This document shows, one piece after another, positions 26,080-38,767 of a stretch of DNA of 64,000 bases. The position numbers were made by a program, and so were the translations under genes. Below the pieces are notes generated by a model. The model was not told the origin of the DNA, made no database searches, and saw nothing but the letters and a program-made list of their open reading frames with translations. The stretch is from contig CM060464.1 of assembly GCA_030544235.1 (NCBI GenBank), forward strand, positions 34,863,602 to 34,927,601. The letters run 5' to 3'. This DNA is from Lepturacanthus savala (taxonomy: Eukaryota; Chordata; Actinopteri; Scombriformes; Trichiuridae). Numbering within the stretch: position 1 is the first letter of the stretch; each line of letters starts with the position of its first letter.

Positions 26080-28392
26080 TATGTTAAGAGAATGCTCTGT
26101 ATAACTGCAAAAACAGTTTGAAAATGTGGGATCAGGTGTGATTTTGGCTGTGGTAGCTGGATCCTCAGGTTTATCAGGAGCTCCTGCACTCTGAATTAGG
26201 CTTGTCCCGATCCAATATCGGCATCGGATCAGCCACCGATATTGGCAGAAATATGCGTATCGGTATCGGCACGGCGGCACGGGAAAAAATCCGATCCGTT
26301 AAAAAAAAAGTCAGGGTTTTCCAGCGCACCTATTCAGATAATCCATTCCAGTTTTTTGCTGTGGTTTCGCTAAAATCCGGTCCGCATTTTCCAGCACACC
26401 AGCATTAGCGTCTCCCCACATTTGTTTAGCTCGGCTCGCCTCGCGTTGCATAGCAACCAGAGACGCGCTCAGACTTGTCGCTCCGTGGCAAACGGCACAG
26501 ACAGACACCGAAAGAGCGTAGATTACACTGAAACAAGCACACTGGAATTGTTCCAGCACTCGGATAATGTAACTAATGTGACTTTAGTATGTTGTTTTCT
26601 TTAACATGGGATGTTGACTTCTTCTCCTTTTTTAACGGAACGCATCTCCGCAAATCTGCGGAAATGTGAGCGCGACTCCGGTGACTTGACTCGACTGTGT
26701 GTCACCTGATGCAGGAATAACAACGCACCAAAAAAAAAAAAAAAAAAAGTGTTAAACCAGCATGTCTAAACAGAGAGAAGATGTATAACAGGATGTTGAA
26801 TATCCATTCAATGTGACAAAAAAAACGTTTATTTAGACGTCTTTATTCTGAAAATCCCACTTTGAAAAAACTTTATTTAAAACACTCCAGACCGCCATTA
26901 CATTTTTTAGCTTGCACACCCCCGAGTGCTCGGACTGCAGTCAGGGCAAACAGTTGAAGGCAGTGTGTAGATAGAGATGGAGCAAAAAGTGTGGAGGAGA
27001 TTGGGGAGTAGAGGGCATTTTTGTTTTTAAATAGTTAATATTATTTGCACTGGTTTTTAAAGCCTTAGTTTACACATGCTCAAGAGCAGAGTACTGATGC
27101 TGAGTTAATAGACTATTTCGGTATCGGCCACCAGTATCGGTATCGGCTCGGATGGGCAAATACAATAACGGTATCGGATCGGAAGTGCAAAAAGCTGGAT
27201 CGGGACATCCCTACTCTGAATAGCTTTCTGCTGAGGCTTCTGTGCAGGGGACATGCTTCCTTCTTTCAATGAATGGAGTTACAAGTGCCTTTCCTAGCTG
27301 CTCCAGGAACACCCTCCTCTTGTTCTTCTTATGAGATATCCAGGTCGGGTTGATCTCTCTCCAAATCACAACGGCATTGTAGGAGGAAACATCAATGATG
27401 TTGTGGAAGATGACCAGGGGCCAGCGGGCAGTCATCCTTCTGCAGCTGTATGTTCCAATCACCTTATCTAGATTGTCCACACCTCCTTTGTTGCAGTTGT
27501 AGTCTAGGATGATGACTGGCTTCCTGTCCTCACGATCACTAATGTCAGTGTGCTCATAAGAACTACATTCTTGTTTTTCTTTGAGAGGTAAGAAACTACA
27601 GTGGTCATGGCCATGAAGGCGAACTTTGATGAGAAGACCTCTCTCTCCTTTGATGAAAGCAGTGCTGATAGGAGCTCAGGCTTGTTCTTTCGAACTGTAC
27701 CAACCATGGTGATCTTCCTCTTCAGGAGCTGCTGTCCAAGTTCATAAGATGATTTATCATGCTCTGGGTTATATTCCTCCCCATCTTCTTCTTCTGATAC
27801 ATCCTCCACTCCCTCTCCTGAATCAGAGTTGTCTTGTTGGACATCAGAAAAAATCAGCTCTAGAACTTCAACGTCATAACGAACACTCATGGCGCCAGCA
27901 CAGAAAGAATTTGGGTTCCTGTCACCTGCAGCACCTTTATAACCCCTTGAAATACACAAAAAAGAGCTCTGCCATCTGCGAGAATGCCACCTATCTTGTC
28001 TTGTTTATGTCTTCTACTGTCTTGTTCATGTTTACTATTAATTGATCTGAGACTGATCAAAGGCACAGCAATCCATGATAAGACCACCTGATTTGTCTTG
28101 TTTATTTCTGCTACTGATTGATCTGAGACACACCGAAAACATTGTAACATTCTGTGGTGTGTAAATAACTCTGTGACCTTGATTTCAACTCTATTTGCCT
28201 CACGGGTCATTTTAACCCGAAGACCACCTTCGTAAATTTTTTTGTACAGCTTACATGGAAATGTGAATAAAAACATTTCATTTTTTCTACTGTTGGGGCC
28301 AATCTAGGAAAAGTCATGAAATTTAAAGTTAAAAAAATAGCATTTAGGGGATTTCTTTTTGGTTTTTAACACACTGGCAACAGGAGGGTTAA
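26080..28392 (-). mobile_element. piggyBac-like transposon remnant
   Basis: The right end reads CAGGAGGG followed by TTAA at 28389-28392, so on the minus strand it starts TTAA-CCCTCCTGTTGCC, a typical fish piggyBac end. Inside, a minus-strand frame from 27890 encodes an acidic start (MSVRYDVEVLELIF, then DSGEGVEDVSEEEDGEEYNPE) joined directly to the late part of a piggyBac transposase, VGTVRKNKPEL. After a frameshift near 27550 come GGVDNLDKVIGTY and ARWPLVIFHNIIDV. The third catalytic Asp (in GVDNLD) is present, but the region with the first two is deleted. A hAT MITE interrupts the C-terminal part, which resumes at 26196 as SAGAPDKPEDPATTAK. The other TTAA end was not found. Confidence 0.75.
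26197..27213. mobile_element. hAT-type MITE 1 (1,017 bp)
   Basis: Inverted ends are TAGGCTTGTCCCGATCC (left) and the complement of TAGGGATGTCCCGATCC (right). A perfect 8-bp target duplication, CTCTGAAT, lies at 26189-26196 and 27214-27221, the hallmark of hAT elements. Subterminal sequence is rich in CGGTATCGG phrases. It sits inside the piggyBac transposase remnant, so it is younger. The interior (26425-26610) is shared, in reverse, with the MITE at 36590. No transposase is encoded. An A19 tract lies near 26730. Confidence 0.92.
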
Positions 28393-29355
28393 TGATGTTT
28401 TATGACAGGAGCACTTCTATGATGGGGAGAAAGGCACTGGATATTTAGCATGGCGCCTTAAGACCATGTCCAGGTGTACAGCAAAAAGACCAGCCAAGAC
28501 AGCTGCATTGGTTGAAGCACAAGGACCAAAGCGCCGAAGATTGGCAGCCACTTTACCTGAGCAGCTTGATGGAGATGCATGCAGGGAAGCCATCATTTCT
28601 GAATCACCCCCATGATAAAGCAAGTGTGTTTCAGAAAATGAACATGACCTTTCAGTTTCGCCAAAACCTAGTGCATGACCCACAGAGAACGGCAGATGTT
28701 TCTAAAACATTTCCATGGTTCTTTGATGTTTGATGTCAAAGGGCTGGTGAGTTATTTATTTAGAGTTTACTATTTTGTTTCTTGAATTTAAGTACAATAT
28801 GCTGATTTTTTTCAAATGTTTGTGCATTTATGATTCTATGATCAACAGCTGAATCAAGACTTCGTTCTACTGTTTGGAACTGAAACAGCCTCCAAGATGC
28901 TTGAGAAGTGGGACACAACTTTCAGGTCCAAGATTATCAGTGAGGCTAAACACCTTACTCAGTCAATTGACCTGTGCCGACTTCTAAAAGCTGCTGAGAA
29001 ACAGACAGACAACGATGATGACAGTAAGCTAATGAACATGTTTGATTTTTATTCTTTACTGCAAGTGCTGGTTAATGGGGGTATTCCTGCATGATACTAA
29101 TGGGCTTTTTTCTCCATCTTATTTTCCTACTGATAGGGTGGGACAGTGACATGGCTTCTCTGCTGCTCCTTCTCCATCTCCTGCCACCCACAGCTGGATG
29201 GAAGAGGACTAAGATAAGTCCCAGTGATGCAGTGGACAAAATGTTGCACTTTCACAAGGTATGCATGTCTTCTATTATCTAAACAGCAAGTATTTTATAT
29301 GTATTAACTCAATTTGAAATACACTGAAATGAAAGTCTTCTCTCTCTTGCCATCT

Positions 29356-29620
<265 letters not shown>

Positions 29621-30224
29621 CAGGGGTAAAATAGTGATGATAAAATAATTACTTTTTAATCTCTAAATCGTTGAATTATCAAATTTATCGGTTTCGGAAT
29701 CTTCTGGAAGGACTGACGTCATCATCCAGCATAGACAGCGGCCATCTTGTTCTCTCCCTTTGACTCTCAGCTCCACTCCACAGTAGTTATGGGAATTGTC
29801 GTTCACTTTGAAGAACTAGTTCAGTTCAGATCATTCAGTAAAAAAAAAACATTCATTTCATTCATTTCGTTCACTCTGCGCTTTCTGCTTTCCTATTCAA
29901 CAAATAAAATGCAACAAAATGATTTCTGATGTCAGACATGGAACCACCAGCTTATTTTATTTGACAAAAATAACTGCTCAATTAAATGCACAATCAAAAA
30001 TAAACAAACAAGTATGAAATTAACTATTAACATAATATTAAGATGCTGTGTATTGAAAAAAATAAAGTGTACGGTTCGCTCTTGTACTGTTGTGTCCTTA
30101 AATGTGTCCTTAAATGTACAATCAAAAATAAACAAACAAGTATGAAATTAACTATCAACATAATATTAAGATGCTGTGTATTGAAAAAAATAAAAAATAA
30201 TAATGGATCAATGAATGGCTCGCA

Positions 30225-30295
30225 CCCACTTAGAGGAAAGTAGTTCAGTCAAGTTCACTGAACTACTTTCCTCTAAGTGGGTGCGAACCGTAGTA
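30225..30295. repeat. Near-perfect hairpin within block A
   Basis: CACCCACTTAGAGGAAAGTA is followed about 20 bp later by TACTTTCCTCTAAGTGGGTG, its exact reverse complement, giving a stem of roughly 28 bp with a short loop around CAAGTTC. The same hairpin occurs reversed at 42597-42665. It marks the point where the 37-bp minisatellite unit changes direction. Confidence 0.8.
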
Positions 30296-30489
30296 GTTCT
30301 GAACGAATCCACTGACTTTAAGAGGAAGCCGTTCAGTGTACGGTTCGCTCTTGTACTGTTGGTGTATGTGTCCTTAAATGTACAATCAAAAATAAACGAA
30401 CAAGTGTGAAATTAACTATTAACATAATATTAAGATGGTGTGTATTGAAAAAAATAAAAAATAATAATGGATCAGTGAACGGCTCGCAC

Positions 30490-30750
30490 CCACTTAGAGG
30501 AAAGTAGTTCAGTGAGGTTCACTTTCCTCTAAGTGGTGCAAACCGTTCACTGAACTACTTTCCTCTAAGTGGGTGTGAGCTGTTCACTGAACTACTTTCC
30601 TCTAAGTGGGTGTGAGCTGTTCACTGAACTACTTTCCTCTAAGTGGGTGCAAACCGTTCACTGAACTACTTTCCTCTAAGTGGGTGTGAGCTGTTCACTG
30701 ACCTACTTTCCTCTAAGTGGGTGCGAACCATTCACTGATCCGCTTGCCTG
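30490..30750. repeat. 37-bp minisatellite (copy A)
   Basis: Units of the form GTTCACTGAACTACTTTCC followed by TCTAAGTGGGTGYGAGC repeat at about 37 bp, with the first unit inverted. Related arrays lie at 42170-42410 (reverse) and 51930-52420 (forward), with different copy numbers, showing independent expansion. Confidence 0.85.
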
Positions 30751-31622
30751 TAGGTCTGAGCCATTTAGTGAACGGCTTCGCGTGAAATAGTTCTGAACGA
30801 ATCCACTGACTTTAAGGGGAAGCCGTTCAGTGTACGGTTCGCTCTTGTACTGTTGGTGTATGTGTCCTTTTTTTTTTTTTTTTTTTTTTTAAATATATAG
30901 CTTTTTAAAACTCAGACATTTTACAGTAAAGGTTGGTTAAAAACAAGAACAACAATAATACTGTTAACATTATTATTATTATTATTATTAATAATAATAA
31001 TAATAATAATAACTATTGTTATCATTATTATCCTTATTAAAAATAACCAATAAATCAGAAATCATTTTGTTGCATTTTATTGTCGAATAGGAAACACACC
31101 AGCACACACAGATACACGCCCCAACCCCTCCCCCACGATCTGAAATGAAGTAATTCTTCAAAGTGAACGACAATTCCCAAAGTGAACAGCTCGGCGGAGC
31201 ACACACACACACACGCACGCGCACACACACACGCTAACTCTTGTCCCCCACAAAAAAAACACCTCAACTTAGTCCCAGCTGAGCTGAGCTGGCAAAACAT
31301 CGGTGTGAGGTGTTGATGTTCTATTTTTAGTCATGCTGCAGCCTGGATGAACACCTTTGGAAGAGGGATGGAAGACAACCATACATCCTTGCTGTGCATC
31401 GAACCAAGAACACGATTGACACGTTCTACATTGTTGTGGACCAACAGCTCATCCCCTGCCAAGCCACTAGCTCATTGGGTGAATTTGATGAACTCTTTAA
31501 TTCCATTACGTGCTCAACCTGTCTTATGAGGAGTACCTGGGCCAGCTCTTCACCTTTGTGCAAACAACAGTCTACAACATTGACATAGAAACAACCAATG
31601 AGTCCTAAACTAAAGTACACAA

Positions 31623-34024
31623 ATGTTTACGTGCTTCATTTGTCAAACTGTGCATACTCCGTGCCAGTCCTTGATCTCTCATCTGAGACTTGATCAGTTT
31701 TTATCCTAGCACCAAGTTTAAGTTAGTTTGTGCACAAGATCGTTGTAGGTGTCACTTTTCAACATATTCAGGTTTCAAAAAACATTTAATCAGTTCACAT
31801 GTGGAAAATTCTTGTGAAAATGCAGATGCAGCAAGGCCAGAGTCATGTCAAACTAATATCCAAATGCCGCAAGATATCTCAGAAGTTGCTAGAACAAACA
31901 TCACGCAGACCCCAGAATATCCATGCTTTGATAGTGAATCAGGTCAAAGACAAAGAAAACATAGAAAATATTTGTCCTTCAATTATTGCTAAACTACAAG
32001 CAAATGGTGTTGCAGTTGTTGGTGATGTGGAAGAACTTAGTAGTGGGATGCAGCAAGTACTGTCTGCTGTGCCTATAGATAATCCTTTGAGAGAAACATT
32101 GGTAAAAGATCTGGAAACCTTTGAAAACACATTTGAGTACTTGAATACTGAAAGCAAAAGAGTAAATTATTTCAACAAGAAATGGGTTGTTGTGGAACCA
32201 GTAGAAAAATGTTAGGAATTCGATATGATACAAGACGAAATAAACAAACAGATACTTATGATTAGGTCCCAGTGAATGATACATTTGTTTACATCCCAAT
32301 TTTGGAAACGATCAAATTCATGTTCCGAAATTCTGATATTTGCAAACTACTTGAGGAAACACGTTCATCAAAACTTGACGTATACAGTGATTTTTGTGAC
32401 GGAAGTTATTTTAGGACCCATCCACTGTTCTCTAAACACCAGAATTCTTTACAAATCCAGTTGTTCTATGATGATTTTGAGACTGCGAACCCACTTGGGT
32501 CAAAACGTGGCGTTCACAAAATAGGTGCTCTGTATTTTGTCCTCAGAAATCTTCCACCAAAGTTTAACTCTGCCCTGATGAATATTCGATTGCATTGTTT
32601 CACACTGAAGACTTGGAAAAAATATGGCTTTGATCCTATTCTAGAGACACTGATTAATGACATCAAAACACTTGAGAATTGTGGCCTTCATTTGCCTTTT
32701 TCTGTTGAAAAGATCTATGGCACTGTATGTCAGGTAACTGGGGACAACTTGGGGATGCACACAATTCTGGGATTCACAGAATCGTTCAGTGGACGTCATT
32801 TTTGTTGTTTGTGTTTGATAGAAAAAAATTATGCCCAGTCTATTTTTAATGAGGATGACCCCAGAATAATCTTGTGTGGAAAAGAAGTATTTGAAATGCA
32901 CTGCAGTGAATTGCAGTCAGATCCACAAAAGTTATCCGTGTTTGGTTTAAAAAAGGATTCGACTCTGAATGGCCTACATTTCTTTCATGTTTGTAACAAT
33001 TTTTCTTTGGATATTATGCATGACATTCTTGAAGGAGTGGCTCAGTATGAGCTGAAGTTACTGTTTGAATACCTCTCTGAAAACTTTTTGTTGAAACCTG
33101 ATCTGTCCAGAATTTATGCCTTTGACTATGGGTATGTGGAGTGCAAAAAACGGCCTACAAGGATAAACTTGGACAGTAGCGACAATAATATTGGGCTCAA
33201 TTCAATTCAGACTCTTTGTCTTGTTCGAAATACTCCTTTGCTTTTTGGTGACATTGTGCCAGAAGGAAACCAAAACTGGCTTTTGCTTTTAATTTTACTA
33301 CAGATAATCAACATTATTTTTTTCTCCATCTTTTTCACTTGGCATGACTGTACTACTTAAACATTTGATAATAGAACACCATGAGTTGTTCAAAGAACTG
33401 TATCCTGATAAAAACCTGATTCCAAAACATCACTTTATGATACATTATCCATCTTGTATCCGAAAAATTGGACCACTAATACATATGTGGAGCATGAGAT
33501 TTGAGGCAAAACACAGGATTTTCAAAAATACTCTTAAAAACACCAAATCTCTTGCAAAAAAACATCAGATGTCGATTGCATGTCTTTGGGAGACATCCCT
33601 TTCAAAATGTACTGTGTATGGACCTATGAAAAGTATTAATGTGGACAATGAAAACTTTTGCAACGAGTTGGCTCAAGGTTTGCATGTGGAGCGTGCCTCT
33701 CAAGACATCCATGCAACTAACTGGGTGATAATCAGTGGAACAGAGTATAGGCCAGGGTTGATCATTTGCACTCAGATTGAACATGAAATGCCAGTGTTTC
33801 TCAGAATAGAAAAAATAATTGTTGTTGATAGTATTATCTGCTTCTTTGGAAAAAGGCTTGTCGTTGATCATTTCAGTGAACATTTTCATTCTATCAAAGT
33901 ATTTGAAAGTGATCACAAAGATGTTGTTAAAGCAGATGGTCTTGTGATTTATAAGCCCTTCGATCTACAGAGTTCATATGGTGGAGATAAAGGCCAATAT
34001 ATTGTGCCATTATTTTCTTTGTAA
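31623..34024 (+). pseudogene. tnp2-like (CACTA/EnSpm) transposase with N-terminal zinc fingers, decayed
   Basis: The ATG at 31623 opens MFTCFICQTVHTPCQSL and, after a one-base insertion near 31698, FKLVCAQDRCRCHFSTYSGF, resembling two C2H2-type fingers. The long frame 32272-33360 carries LQIQLFYDDFETANPLGSKR, YFVLRNLPPKFNSA, QVTGDNLGMHTILGF and NFSLDIMHDILEGVAQYE; 33344-34024 carries PKHHFMIHYPSCIRKIGP and MRFEAKHRIFKN. This order of an Asp-bearing motif, an NLPP motif, a GDNLG motif and a late HYP...GP segment parallels tnp2 transposases, DDE enzymes that cut and paste CACTA elements. Breaks include a frameshift near 32212, a TAG near 32263 and a one-base gain near 33320. A poly-A signal is plausible at 34210 (AATAAA). 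It lies inside matching inverted ends. Confidence 0.65.
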
Positions 34025-34659
34025 ATGTGTATTAAAGAGGTTGGGACTCCTAATATGTACTTAAAGTATTTTTGTAAATGTTTGTATTGATCTTTTTGTG
34101 CCAATTCCTATGGTGCTGGGAAGTTATGGATGTATGAATGCTGTTAATTGATCAGTCAACACTTCTATTCACTTTACATGTAATGTGAAACAGTTATGAT
34201 ATTCTGTTGAATAAAATAATGTAATATCACAATTTTAGTGCAAAAATACACTATTGTGTGATCACATGGCACTGTAGGTTGAAAATTAACAGTCACTTAA
34301 CAGTGAAAGGGAATAACACATTTTTGGTGTTAAAAATAAACTTTAATGTGCTATTAAATGACACTGTATTTTGTAAAATTAACACTCCAAGTGGAAGGGA
34401 ATAACACAATTTAGAGTCAAAAGTGCACCTATGTGGGACCTCCGGTATGGTGCAGAAATGAGCAGCAGCATAAAACGGAGGCTCCCAGACAGTCTTCAAC
34501 CCCCCCACAAAAAATACTAGATTAACAAGTTGAAAAGTGGATTAAGTCGTATGAAAAGGGGGGACAAAAGATAAACCAGAGGAAAAACGCAAGGTAAACC
34601 AAAAAAAAAACAATAAAATACCGACTGAAATTGAGGACACGCTAGCGGAACACAAGGCT

Positions 34660-35577
34660 ATGGATGCTATCCAAGCTAACATCATTGCGGAGATACAGGC
34701 GGTTCGTTCGGACCTGAAGAAAGAGCTGGTGGACTTTCGAGGAGAAGTAAACCAGAAATTAAGCGATATCGCCTCTGGCTTAAAGGAAATAACAGAAAGA
34801 GTTGAGGAGACAAAGCAGAGAATAGTCGATATGGAGGAGTGGAGCACCGACGCCAAGGGGATACTTTCCAACACACTTGACCTTTACCAATCTATCCAAA
34901 CCTAGCTGATGGACCTGGAGGCACGTTCGCACAGGGACAACATTCGTATTCACAGCAATCCCGAGGGGGTGGAGGGGAACAACATAAAAACATTCATGGA
35001 AGAGTTTATTAAAACCGACACTCCCCGACACCCCCCTCGGTATCCAGCGTTGCCACCGGTCACTGGGATCCAGACTGCCGCCGGGCTCTAACCCACGGTC
35101 CGTGATTATCTATTTCCTGGAGTATACTACTAAAGAGCTGGTGTTCCGCTCCGCCTGGGGAAAGAAAGAGGTCCGCTACGATGGAAGAAGAGTATTCTTC
35201 AAGCAGGACTACACGGCAGAAATACTCAAAAAGAGAAAGGCGTACATCCCCATAAGAAAAGCACTTAAGGAAAAAGAAATTTGTTTCCAGACGCTTCACC
35301 CGGCGAAACTTGCGAAAAAAGGGCGAGAAAAGTGTTTTTCGACACCAGCCCAACTGTCTACAACAACATGCAGGAGGCGACGGACGACTTGAAGAAAAGG
35401 GGAATCATCCCGGTCGCTTGGGAAGCTGAGACCCCTGCGCACAACGCACCGTCACCGAGACCAAAGCAACCTACCTGGGAAACAGCAGGTGCTAAAACAC
35501 GTCGGCACCAGGGCACCCACCTCAAGCATATCCAGGATAAACTTAAGGGGTTTCAACGCAGGGAGGAGGCTTTGTGA
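34660..35577 (+). pseudogene. LINE ORF1 (L1-type RNA-binding protein), broken
   Basis: MDAIQANIIAEIQAVRSDL starts a heptad-like coiled-coil segment up to about 34900. A TAG at 34903-34905 interrupts it before MDLEARSHRDNIRIHSNPEG, the start of the RRM-type domain of L1 ORF1 proteins. Later frames give ELVFRSAWGKKEVRYDGRRV and a KRKAYIPIRKALKEK segment, then a C-terminal part at 35340-35577 in another frame. ORF1p normally binds LINE RNA as a trimer. At least one stop and two frameshifts make this copy non-functional. Confidence 0.75.
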
Positions 35578-35779
35578 GAGCTTTCTGTACCGTGAGTGAA
35601 CAATAAATCTACAGAGATCGGTAAGATCACAATATTTAATACCAAATCGGACTAAGGTGTTCAAAACTGATTTTCCTACTGGGAACATGATCCGGTTAAA
35701 TAGTAAGTCTGGGAACCGATGCCCAGCTTTTCACGTGCGCTGCTCTGATATTAACCTTCAGGGTTAAGGGACGTTTACA

Positions 35780-36235
35780 GACCACCAGGATATGATAAAA
35801 GATTGATTAAAAATGTGTTTAAAATGATAAATACGGAAGCATCAGGTGTGCTGATATGTGGAGGGGACTGGAATATCCACCTGCACCCCTTTCGGAACTC
35901 CACAAACAGGAAAAAGAACATAAAACCTGAAGCTTTATATACAAAAAAACTGCTTAACGAAATAGATATAATGGACGTATGGAGGGAATCCGATTGACAA
36001 ATGTTTTACTTTTTTCTCCCATTCACACTCTACGCACTCAAGAATTGACTATTTTTTTATGTTCAAAGCCGAGAATGGTGAAATGTGACATAGGGGTAAG
36101 AGACATTTCTGATCACACGGGGGTATACCTGACATTACACTTAGACAACAGACTTAAGGAGACTCTATGGAGACTAAACACCAACCTCTTAAGCGACCCT
36201 CAATGTCAAAGATTTATTAAGGAAGAACTTATGTA
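35780..36235 (+). pseudogene. LINE ORF2 endonuclease remnant
   Basis: A frame at 35803-35997 contains ASGVLICGGDWNIHLHP, the GDxN-type motif of the apurinic-like endonuclease that nicks the target site. The following frame, 35979-36236, contains GVRDISDHTGVYLTLHLDN with the SDH motif near the domain's end. The N-terminal half with the first catalytic residues is missing (the sequence upstream of 35800 is deleted or scrambled), and a TGA follows VWRESD. Confidence 0.7.
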
Positions 36236-36589
36236 ATATATGTCATATAACAATAATGGGGCCGTGTCCCCCAGTACACTTTGGGATGCAGCCAAGGCTG
36301 TTATTAGGGGCAAACTTATAATGTGGTCTGCCCGGAAGAAGAAGGAAAAAGAGAAACAAATGAATGACCCGACTGCAAAACTAAAATCCTTGGAGAGCAG
36401 ACTTATGAAGCAAACTGACACTGATGTTTTAAACGAAATACGGGACACAAAACAAACTCTAAATAACATATATGAAAACCAAATAGAAAAAAAGAATTAG
36501 ATTTATTAAACAAAATTATGAAAATGGCCCCAAATCTAAAAAACTGCTCGCATGGAGGATACGTAAGCAATTGGCAGAGAAATACATAC

Positions 36590-37374
36590 TAGAGCTGTCA
36601 TTTTAACACGTTAATTCGATTAATTAATTACACCGCAATTTAACACGTTAAATTTAACGCAATTAATTATGAGTATCAATGGTGGCGAAAATCCCATGTT
36701 AAATAAAGAAAACGATGTACTAAAGTCACATTAGTTAGTTAGTAGTTAGTTACATTATCCGAGTGCTGGAACAATTCCAGTGTGCTCGTTTCAGTGTAAT
36801 CTACGCTGTTTCGGTGTCTGTCTGTGCCATTTGGCACGGAGCAACAAGTCTGAGCGCGTCTCTGGTTGCTATGCAACGCGAGGCGAGCCGAGCTAAACAA
36901 ATGCGATGATCTGATTGGTTCAAACCACACGTGTTTGGTCTCACAGAGCAAAACTATGTTGGCACAATGCAGCGCAAAATATACGACTTCTATTATTCAT
37001 TTTTGAATTGCTATATTGAGCTTAAGTGACTTCTTTATTTTATTTCAGAATTTTATTTATTTAACTGAATTGTTGTATTTGTTTTACATTTATGAATAAT
37101 GCACTTGGTCTAACTGGTTTAATGTGCTAGACCTTTACTTTTGGATGTAATTCATGAAGCACAGTTCACCAATAAAACATTGGATTTCAGATCTTCTCTT
37201 CTTACTGTATTCAATTGATTAGTCATGCATTACAATTTATTAATATCCTAGAATTCAAATTCTTTATCAGGAGACCTTTAGCGGATATGACATTAAAATG
37301 TGATTAATTCGATTAATTAATTACAAAATCCTGTAATTAATTCGATTAATTTTTTTAATCGATTGACAGCACTA
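36590..37374. mobile_element. hAT-type MITE 2 (785 bp)
   Basis: Ends are TAGAGCTGTCA (left) and the complement of TAGTGCTGTCAATCGATT (right), with long AATTAATTCGATTAATTAATT-type subterminal runs. The 8-bp target duplication is ATACATAC at 36582-36589 and ATACGTAC at 37375-37382 (one mismatch). It splits the LINE. Its middle (about 36690-36900) is the reverse complement of the middle of MITE 1 (26425-26610), although the ends differ. Confidence 0.9.
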
Positions 37375-37559
37375 ATACGTACATGATAAGATGTAATGAT
37401 AAGATGTGTCATAAACTGGAAGACATTCAAAACTCTTTTTAAGTGTACTATAGGAACTTATACACGCAACCTCGGGCAGCCGAATCAACAGTTATATCAG
37501 ACTTCTTAGCATGCCTAGATTTACCACCAGTAGGAACAGAACAGAATAGAATAATGACA

Positions 37560-38735
37560 AAGAGATAACAGAGGAAGAAATAAATATGGCCATAACGAAA
37601 CTGAAAGAAAATATAATGTCAGGAGCTGACGGCTATGCATCTGAGTGGTACAAAACCTTCAGAGAAACTTTGGTACTAATACTAAAAGAATGTTTTAACT
37701 ATACTCTTAAAGGGGGGGAGACACCACTTTCATGGAGACAAGCAATAATTTCAGTAATCCCTAAAGCAATTAATAACAAGACAGAATGTAGTTCTCACAG
37801 AACCATATCAGTATTAAATATGGATTATAGAATATATGCATCAATCTTAGCAAAAAGAATGGAAAATATTGTCCCCGATCTGATAGATCCAGATCAGACG
37901 GACAACCCAGGACAGCATATGGCGGGCCCTTCACCACATTGATCAAATGAGAAAAAGTAATTTGAAATCTGTAGTTATTAGTCTAGATGCTGAAAAGGCT
38001 TTTGATTCGGTCCATTGGGAATACTTATATATGGTGCTTAAACGCCTAGGCTTCAATGATCAGGTATTTGAATGCTTTAAATCTCTATACTGCTCCCCCA
38101 CGGCAAGAATTAAAATAAACGGATCCTTATCCAAGACAGTGTTGCTTGAGAGGGGATGTCGTCAGGGATGCCCCCTTAATCCCACACTTTTTGCACTCTT
38201 TATTGAGCCATTGGCACAGGTAATAAGTGAGGATGAAGATATAACTGGGATACTGAGTGGAAACACACAATATAAAATTTGCCTATATGCAGACATTCTC
38301 TTAACTCTCACTAACCCTCAAGTAAGTCTAACTAAATTAATGTCTCTACTCAAAGAATTTGGCTCATATTCTGGTTACAAAATAAATTTACAGAAAACTC
38401 AGACTTTGACCTTTAACCTGGGACCACAAGAAAGCATTTATAGAACATGTAAATTTAAATGGGCAGGCAATGTAATCAAACACCTTGGAGTGCAAATACC
38501 AAAAGATTTAACTACCATATTTGACCATAACTATACCCCCATAACAGCGGACATTAAAGCAGACCTCAGTCGCTGGTTATTACCACCGACAAACATGTAC
38601 AACCGGATAGAAATCATAAAGATGAATATACTACCCAAGCTCATACCTTTTTCAGTGTATACCTCCCAGGTAATTCATCGAATGGAATATGATGATATCA
38701 ACATTTATTTGAAAAAAATAAAAACCACGGATTAG
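37560..38735 (+). pseudogene. LINE ORF2 reverse transcriptase, catalytic motif damaged
   Basis: The frame 37586-37942 carries GADGYASEWYKTF and PLSWRQAIISVIPK. After a frameshift, 37947-38735 carries VISLDAEKAFDSVHWEYLY (first catalytic Asp), RGCRQGCPLNPTLFALFIEP and YKICLYADILLTLT. The usual L1 active site is YADD; here one Asp codon is missing (YAD-ILL), a 3-bp deletion near 38290. With the frameshift this makes the enzyme dead. The family is L1-clade (Tx1-like) by motif spacing. Confidence 0.8.
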
Positions 38736-38767
38736 TTTTAAGACATTACAGCTGCCTAAGGACAAAG

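Noticed and set aside
30490..30750. CRISPR array from the 37-bp units
   Set aside because: Units abut with no spacers, change orientation and vary in sequence; this is a minisatellite in a eukaryotic repeat block.
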